Positions 58,837-64,000 of a DNA stretch of 64,000 nt are shown here, piece after piece (the stretch's first letter is position 1; every line of letters starts with the position of its first letter). The position numbers were made by a program, and so were the translations under genes. The notes beneath the pieces are model-generated. The model was not told where the DNA came from, ran no database searches, and worked only from the letters and a program-made list of their open reading frames with translations. The DNA comes from Welwitschia mirabilis (Eukaryota; Gnetophyta; Gnetopsida; Welwitschiales), in contig JBOZIK010000001.1 in assembly GCA_051453625.1 (NCBI GenBank), forward strand, positions 190,147,414 to 190,211,413, read 5' to 3'.

Positions 58837-60148
58837 TATTAGATTATATTTACTAATTGATGTTAAAATAATTCCTTTAGTATAGTGTAAATTTATTAGA
58901 TATTTTGTGCAGATGAGTTTGAGTTTTGTAAGTAAAATATGTGGACCAAAATGCATAAAAGAAACTACTTAGTTATGTTTACTTTCAGTGGAGGTCGACT
59001 GGATCCAGAGGGGTTAGTTGCACCTGAAGCAAATAACAGAAGTGAACTAAACCTAGAGGGATCGACCAAATTATTAAGAAGTTGACTGGACTTGTGATCT
59101 CAAGAATTAATACTTCTAGACCAAGAGGAATGGGGTCCACTAGATATTTAGGGGGTTGACCAGATTTAAGGAGATGACAGTCAAGTCCTAGACTAAAAGG
59201 AAAGTGGTCAATCAAACCCAGGATGAGATCTATCGAACTTGAGAAGCTGAAAAAGTTCATAGTTCCAGACCGAGAGACATGGGGTCGACCGGACCCAGGA
59301 TGGAGTCGACTGAGTTCCTATGGGATCGACCAGATATTTATGGAGTTGACCGGATAGTACAAAAAAGTAAATCTTGTAGATATTATGTATCCATTACCTA
59401 GCTAGTACCTAGCCATTTTCTAGCCATTTGTGGTCATTGGATGCGTAATTCAATTGTATTAAACCCTAGTAACACTCATTATAAATACCTAGGTAAGAGA
59501 TGACCTAGAGATCTTTTGGCACATTTTTAAATTGGTATATTCATTATGGATCTAAAAGATCAAGTAGCATATTGCATTAGAATATCTTTTATACTAATTT
59601 ATATTTAATTGAGGAGATCTATTCTTAGATTAGAACATCACTCAAAATTAGATCTAAGGACTTCATCATTGTATTCATTTGGAGAAGAGCTCCATTCTAT
59701 GTACTAATACTGAACAAGTGATATCAAAGCTATGAAGGCTTCATTGCATCACTTCTATTTATCTTCTAAGATTAAGACTTAGTCTGTAAAAGTTCGTTGT
59801 TAAGTTTGAGACTTATCCTATAAAAGTCCACTTGTAAGATTTAACAGGTGAGCCTAGAAAAATTTATAAAGTAATAGAGATCCAATATCAAGCTTGGAAG
59901 AAGCTGGTCATCAAGAGTGAAGTAGGGAAGTTTCTGAACCACTAGAAATCTTGCATGCATCCAAACTGGTAGTTTCTATTTTATGGTTTACATTATGTTT
60001 TTATTTATTCTTTGTATGCATGATCTTGATTTCATTACTCATTTATATGCAATCTATAATTAGATTTTATTAAGTTATTTTAAACTTAAAGTTTTTGCAA
60101 AAAACCTATACACTTGCCCTCCCCTCTCTAGGGTTCTTGATCCTATCA
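58837..60148 (+). repeat. Shared middle LTR of Copia-3a/3b
   Basis: A 1312-bp partner of 53103-54468, with the GTCGAC-type array at 58985-59355 and the 'gacttagtctgtaaaagt' repeats at 59768-59835. It has a polypurine tract on its left and a primer site plus gag on its right, so it serves as both 3' LTR and 5' LTR. The minus-strand frame 58985-59260 lies over the array and is not a gene. Confidence 0.83.
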
Positions 60149-60150
60149 TT

Positions 60151-60162
60151 TGGTATCAAAGC
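60151..60162 (+). other. Primer-binding site, tRNA-iMet type, Copia-3b
   Basis: 'tggtatcaaagc' followed by 'ctaggtta'. It differs from TGGTATCAGAGC at one position and is the best-preserved primer site in the window. Confidence 0.9.
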
Positions 60163-60786
60163 CTAGGTTAGTCTGTGAGAGATCTTAACAGATCTAGACT
60201 AAGAACCCTATAATGGATATTTTTGTTGATGAATTTGTTAGCATGCCCTTTCCAAATACCTATGCCTTTATCTATTTTCTCTAGATAGTATTTAAATATA
60301 TGTTTAAATAAATTACAGAAAGAAAAGACTCACAAGGATCGAATGAAGAAGACAAAAGAAATACTCAAGAGTATATCAGCGAAAGGAGACTCTCTTTTAT
60401 GGCCTTTGTACCACCTCTATAGGATGTTCCAGATTCTATAGTAATCGATGAAAATGAAGTTGATCTAGAAGATACTTATCAAGAGTTGTATCAAGAATGT
60501 GAAAATTAGCCAGAAGGATTAATGATTTAAACAAGGTTATAAAATCCCTCACCAAAGAAAAAGATGAGTTGGAATCAAGCTTTAAAAAAATAAAATCTAC
60601 AAATGTCGATCTCACCTTGCAGGTAAAAGATTTATCATATTTTATTAATAAGTTTTTAGATGGATCTGCCATATTGGAACAAATGCTTAGAATTTAGAAA
60701 TTAGTTGGAAATAAACTAGATATTAGGTTTATTTCAAATAAACCTTAAGCACAGTAAACTCAGGTAACCAATTATGGTAATTTTGT
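60163..60786 (+). pseudogene. Copia-3b internal region with deleted gag
   Basis: After the primer site the sequence soon jumps to the distal gag of Copia-3a. 'ERRLSFMAFVPPL' (about 60376-60420), 'DTYQELYQECEN' and the following Lys/Glu-rich stretch match 55550-55890. About 0.85 kb of gag, including the zinc knuckle, is missing between 60215 and 60330. The copy runs into a 100-N gap. The minus-strand frame 60436-60672 is a shadow. Confidence 0.72.
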
Positions 60787-60886
60787 NNNNNNNNNNNNNN
60801 NNNNNNNNNNNNNNNNNNNNNNNNNNNNNNNNNNNNNNNNNNNNNNNNNNNNNNNNNNNNNNNNNNNNNNNNNNNNNNNNNNNNNN
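60787..60886. other. Assembly gap (100 N)
   Basis: Round-number gap, probably a scaffold join. The sequence to its right does not continue Copia-3b, so adjacency across it should be treated with care. Confidence 0.99.
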
Positions 60887-63590
60887 CCTATCAAGTAATA
60901 GATAAAAAACATAATCAAACCTCCTTAGAAAGAAGAAAAATCATTAATTAAACTATGGCTAGGATTCTAGCCTTTTATGGGACTAATAAGCTATACTAAA
61001 TTAGCCAATCTAGCATTCAATATAATGATTTAAGAATCAAAAAGGTAGCTTGATTAATAGAATTCAAAAATGATGATTTCCTCATAGAATTTAAAGCAAT
61101 TAAATAAGCTTTTTGTATAGCTTCAAGTAAAGCTTGTTGTAGGCCAGCAAGGTATCAAGAAATTTCTTTCAGGGAAATCATCCACTGGTTATAATACCAT
61201 AATGCCATCTATGATCATGGCTAGATAGTCCACATAGGTTTGCATCATCTACTTGATTTTAGTCATTTATCTTGATAATATTGCATCATGGGATTCTAAT
61301 GTAGCCAAGCTAATGGCATCCATCTTTAAATTCTTCTTAGATAGGTGTATATTTTTTACCTTATTTTGTTAAAAAGAAAAAGAAAAACATTTTAAATACT
61401 AAATAATAGATTTAAAAATATACAAAAAAAAAATCAATAAGAGATATTACTTGGATCATATGTATGGTATTATTGGTTACCTCTTGTTACTTCATCTAAT
61501 ATTGAGTCATGCAATAAAGAAGACTTCAACATATCCACTAAATTATGAAAGTCATACATCTATTATGGTTATAAGAGAAGCTAGTAATATGAGAATGATG
61601 AAAAAGGTAAATATTATTCAGTTGTGAATGGTAAGTTACTTATGTGTACAGCATGTTTTAAAGAACTTAGAACTCTTCAACTTGACTCAACAAGTTATTA
61701 ACTCTTAAAAAGAGCAAATCTAGTACCAATAGTATCTAATGAATATGATAAATAACCTAGTCCATCCTATTGACTATATCCTAAGGCATAAGAGGAAGGT
61801 AAGGAAAGGGCTATGGAGTCTATTTAATAACTAGTGAATTCTGCAACATAGAAGAAGGAAAATAGGGATTAAAATAGGATGTATTTCCATTTAATAGCAA
61901 ATTACTAAAATCCAAAATATCACTATCAATATCTATGTTTATGTTAGAAATAAATCTTGAGAATCTAGATGAGAATAAAGCTATAAACNNNNNNNNNNCT
62001 GCCATGATCTTATTTCTTAATTATTTTAAATCATTTAAAGTATGTAAGAGAGTAAACTCCATCTCCTCATCATCCACCATGAAAAAGTCTTTAAATCCTA
62101 CAACTTAAATCATCCATCTCAAATTAGAATAAAAGAAGAAAAAATAAATAACATTAAAAAATATGTTAAAAGTAACTCATCTCATGAGTCTAGGTCTAAT
62201 TGTAAAAGCTAATTATGTATTCTCATAGTTTACCTTTTAAGGAACAGGTTGTATAACATCCTTGTCCTTGAAATAATGGGAGAACTCATGCAAACTAGAA
62301 GAGTTTTTCTTATTCATATATATACAAGACAAATAGAATGTATAGTTATCATTAGATCATTATAGAAAAGAATAGCTTAACTTCATACCTTAGGAAATAT
62401 AAGAAAAATGACCTTATAAGACTCACTAGGATCATATGATCCTAAACTATCTTATTTCAATATGGTACATAATCCAGACATAAAAAAATGAAGGATCAAC
62501 TAAATTTAAAAAAAAATTGTTAAAGATTTTCTAGCCTAGTACTTACAAAGTATAGTCCTAAGAGTACATAACCATAAAAACACTTTTCTATGCCTTCACC
62601 TATTTTCAAATGAATAAGTTGGGCTAACATAGAAGAATAAATGGCAAATGATAAATTAAAAGAAATCCATCCAACCATAAAATAAGTTAGTTAGGTGGCA
62701 TAATAAAGGATCTCACTAGTGCAGTCATGCAAAATGGCTTAGTAATCATCAGTTGACCATAAGTAATGTAGTAAGGAGTTACCAAGTTAGCAGTAATAAT
62801 ACTATATCAATAGATATCTACTTCCTTTAAAAAGATAAGATCATCTAACTATTTAAACAAGAAATATCTAAAATTAGAGTTAGAATGAATAACCTTAAAG
62901 AAAATGCTATTTTACTTTACTCAGTCTGAAGGCCAAACAAATACCCTTCTCAAAAATGAAAATATAACCATGCACAGGTTGTAAAAAAATATTGTCTTAA
63001 GGATGAAAAGAAGTATGAAAATAATCTAAGATGTATAAGACCATGGGATGATAAATATAAAAAGAGTAAAAATTTTAAAGATCAAAAAAATTTTAAAAAA
63101 AAAAATACTTAGAAAGACACTAACTGTAAAATCCTATCTTGAATTTTAAATTCTATAAGATGAACATTCATGAAATTCTAAGAAATATGAGGTAGGATTT
63201 ATTAGGTAATACCTTAAATAAATGAAGGATGAAGATTAAAAATGGAAAATAGTCATTCTAAGAAGATTCTAAAGGAGATGCCTTAACATTACTTGCAATA
63301 AATAAATCCATCAAGAAAAGGCCTACTATAATAATAAAGAAAGACTTAAATAAGAAAAGAAAAATAAATCAAGTAAAATAGAGACATACCTAGAAGAAAA
63401 ACATTGCACCATTTCATATGTAAAATGTGTGTAAAACTAAAAAGAGTAATCCTTATTCATAATAGAGGGCCTATAGTTAAACTGATCCTTAACCTTAATA
63501 AAAATGTAAAATATCAATTAACAATGATCAGGACTTGTACTAACTCTAGTCTAGTCTGACATCATAGCTAAGGCCCCCCTATCAAATACC
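60887..63590. other. Unassigned AT-rich region
   Basis: No open frame above about 60 codons and no recognised domain. One minus-strand frame (61820-62005) crosses a 10-N gap at 61989-61998 and is Phe/Ser/Asn-rich, without a family match. A slightly more complex stretch at 61140-61330 could be former coding sequence on the minus strand. I see no LTR, primer site or RNA gene here. Confidence 0.5.
61989..61998. other. Assembly gap (10 N)
   Basis: Nominal-size gap in unassigned sequence. Confidence 0.99.
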
Positions 63591-64000
63591 ATGGTTGGAA
63601 CCTAATGTTACAATTAATTTCCCTACGTATAATGTCACAATTAGAACCTAATGTCATAGTTGAAGATCAACAGTGAATTTGAAAGGATAATGTGATACTT
63701 GGTTATGGATTCTAACATTGTAATTAGATATTAATATCATAATTAAAAGGCCAATATCACACTAGGTCATATAACTTAACATTGTAATTAAAGGTTGTGG
63801 TCATAGTTTCAAGGCTGACATTATTGTTGAAAGGCTAACATCATACCTAGTCATAAAGTCCACTATCATAATTAGAGACCTACATTATAATTGGAAGGAC
63901 AACATTACACTTAGATAGGAAACTTATTATTGTAATTAAAGGCTTACATCACAGTTTAAAGGCTAATTTTGCACTTAGTTATATACTCTGATATTACAAT
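63590..64000. repeat. Degenerate tandem repeat, period about 64 bp
   Basis: Recurring phrases 'cacttagtcatata', 'cattgtaattaaagg', 'catagtttaaaggctaa' cycle to the window edge. Copies of the 'acttagt'-type anchor are at about 63694, 63759, 63844, 63907 and 63972. Spacings are 63-65 bp, except for one longer unit with an extra piece of about 20 bp. The array continues beyond the window. Confidence 0.75.

Larger units (their letters stand above)
53103..60148 (+). mobile_element. Copia-3a, non-autonomous SIRE/Maximus-like element
   Basis: LTRs at 53103-54468 and 58837-60148, a primer site, gag, the end of protease, and an extra 3' ORF. Integrase, RT and RNase H are missing: only about 490 bp separates the protease-side frame (ends 56554) from the extra ORF (starts 57042). 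The right LTR is itself followed by a primer site and gag of a second unit. It is less decayed than its neighbours, with 80-125-codon open frames, and is probably among the youngest elements here. Confidence 0.82.

Noticed and set aside
58985-59260. Minus-strand frame of 91 codons in the Copia-3 LTR
   Set aside because: It overlies the GTCGAC-type array and is not kept open in the other LTR copy.
1-64000. CRISPR arrays, rRNA, tRNA genes, bacterial-type operons
   Set aside because: None seen. The window is plant retrotransposon sequence. The tRNA-like matches are only short primer sites.

Overview
This is a window of a plant nuclear genome. The evidence is four distinguishable families of plant LTR retrotransposon (Ty3/gypsy Tekay-like and Tat-like; Ty1/copia with short LTRs and SIRE/Maximus-like), tRNA-iMet-type primer sites, and a fragment of a plant-type ferroportin (IREG) gene. 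Base composition is very AT-rich, CpG is scarce, and every coding remnant is broken by stops that are mostly explained by C-to-T or G-to-A change. This suggests old, methylated, decaying heterochromatin. I see no intact host gene, rRNA, tRNA or CRISPR array. The species cannot be named from this window.

The layout is a nest. The oldest recognisable layer is Tekay-1 (minus strand). It survives as gag/protease remnants at about 4450-5615, as gag plus leader at 33288-34526, and as an LTR at 34527-35311 continuing at 41003 to about 43037. A Tat-like element (minus strand) with 3.3-kb LTRs inserted into Tekay-1 gag. Its 3' LTR is 5616-8892, its body (IN, RNase H, RT, PR, gag read on the minus strand) is 8893-16559, and its 5' LTR is 16560-18346 plus 31739-33287. 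The 5' LTR was then split by Tekay-2 (18347-31738, minus strand, two LTRs of about 4 kb, PPT, PBS, recognisable gag-PR-RT-RH-IN). Copia-1 (35312-41002, plus strand) interrupts the right LTR of Tekay-1. A SIRE-like element, Copia-2 (43053-52558), follows. A second SIRE-like family lies in tandem (Copia-3a and 3b: LTR-internal-LTR-internal, 53103 to at least 60786).

The most notable feature is inside the Tat-like LTRs. Both carry about 1.1 kb, on the element's sense strand, that translates as the N-terminal two thirds of a ferroportin/IREG metal transporter. It appears to start at the transporter's own methionine just inside the LTR 5' end, and no intron is apparent. This looks like capture of a host cDNA into an LTR, duplicated with the LTR by retrotransposition.

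The SIRE-like elements show a second theme. The short motif arrays that mark their LTRs reappear just upstream of their 3' extra ORF, together with a TATA-like sequence, as if the element carries a second internal promoter. Copia-3a keeps gag and this extra ORF but has lost integrase and reverse transcriptase.

The left edge (1 to about 4450) holds an unclassified decayed unit with direct repeats of about 515 bp. The right edge (60887-64000) is unassigned AT-rich DNA ending in a degenerate tandem repeat of about 64 bp. All coordinates of decayed domains are approximate because alignments were made by eye.
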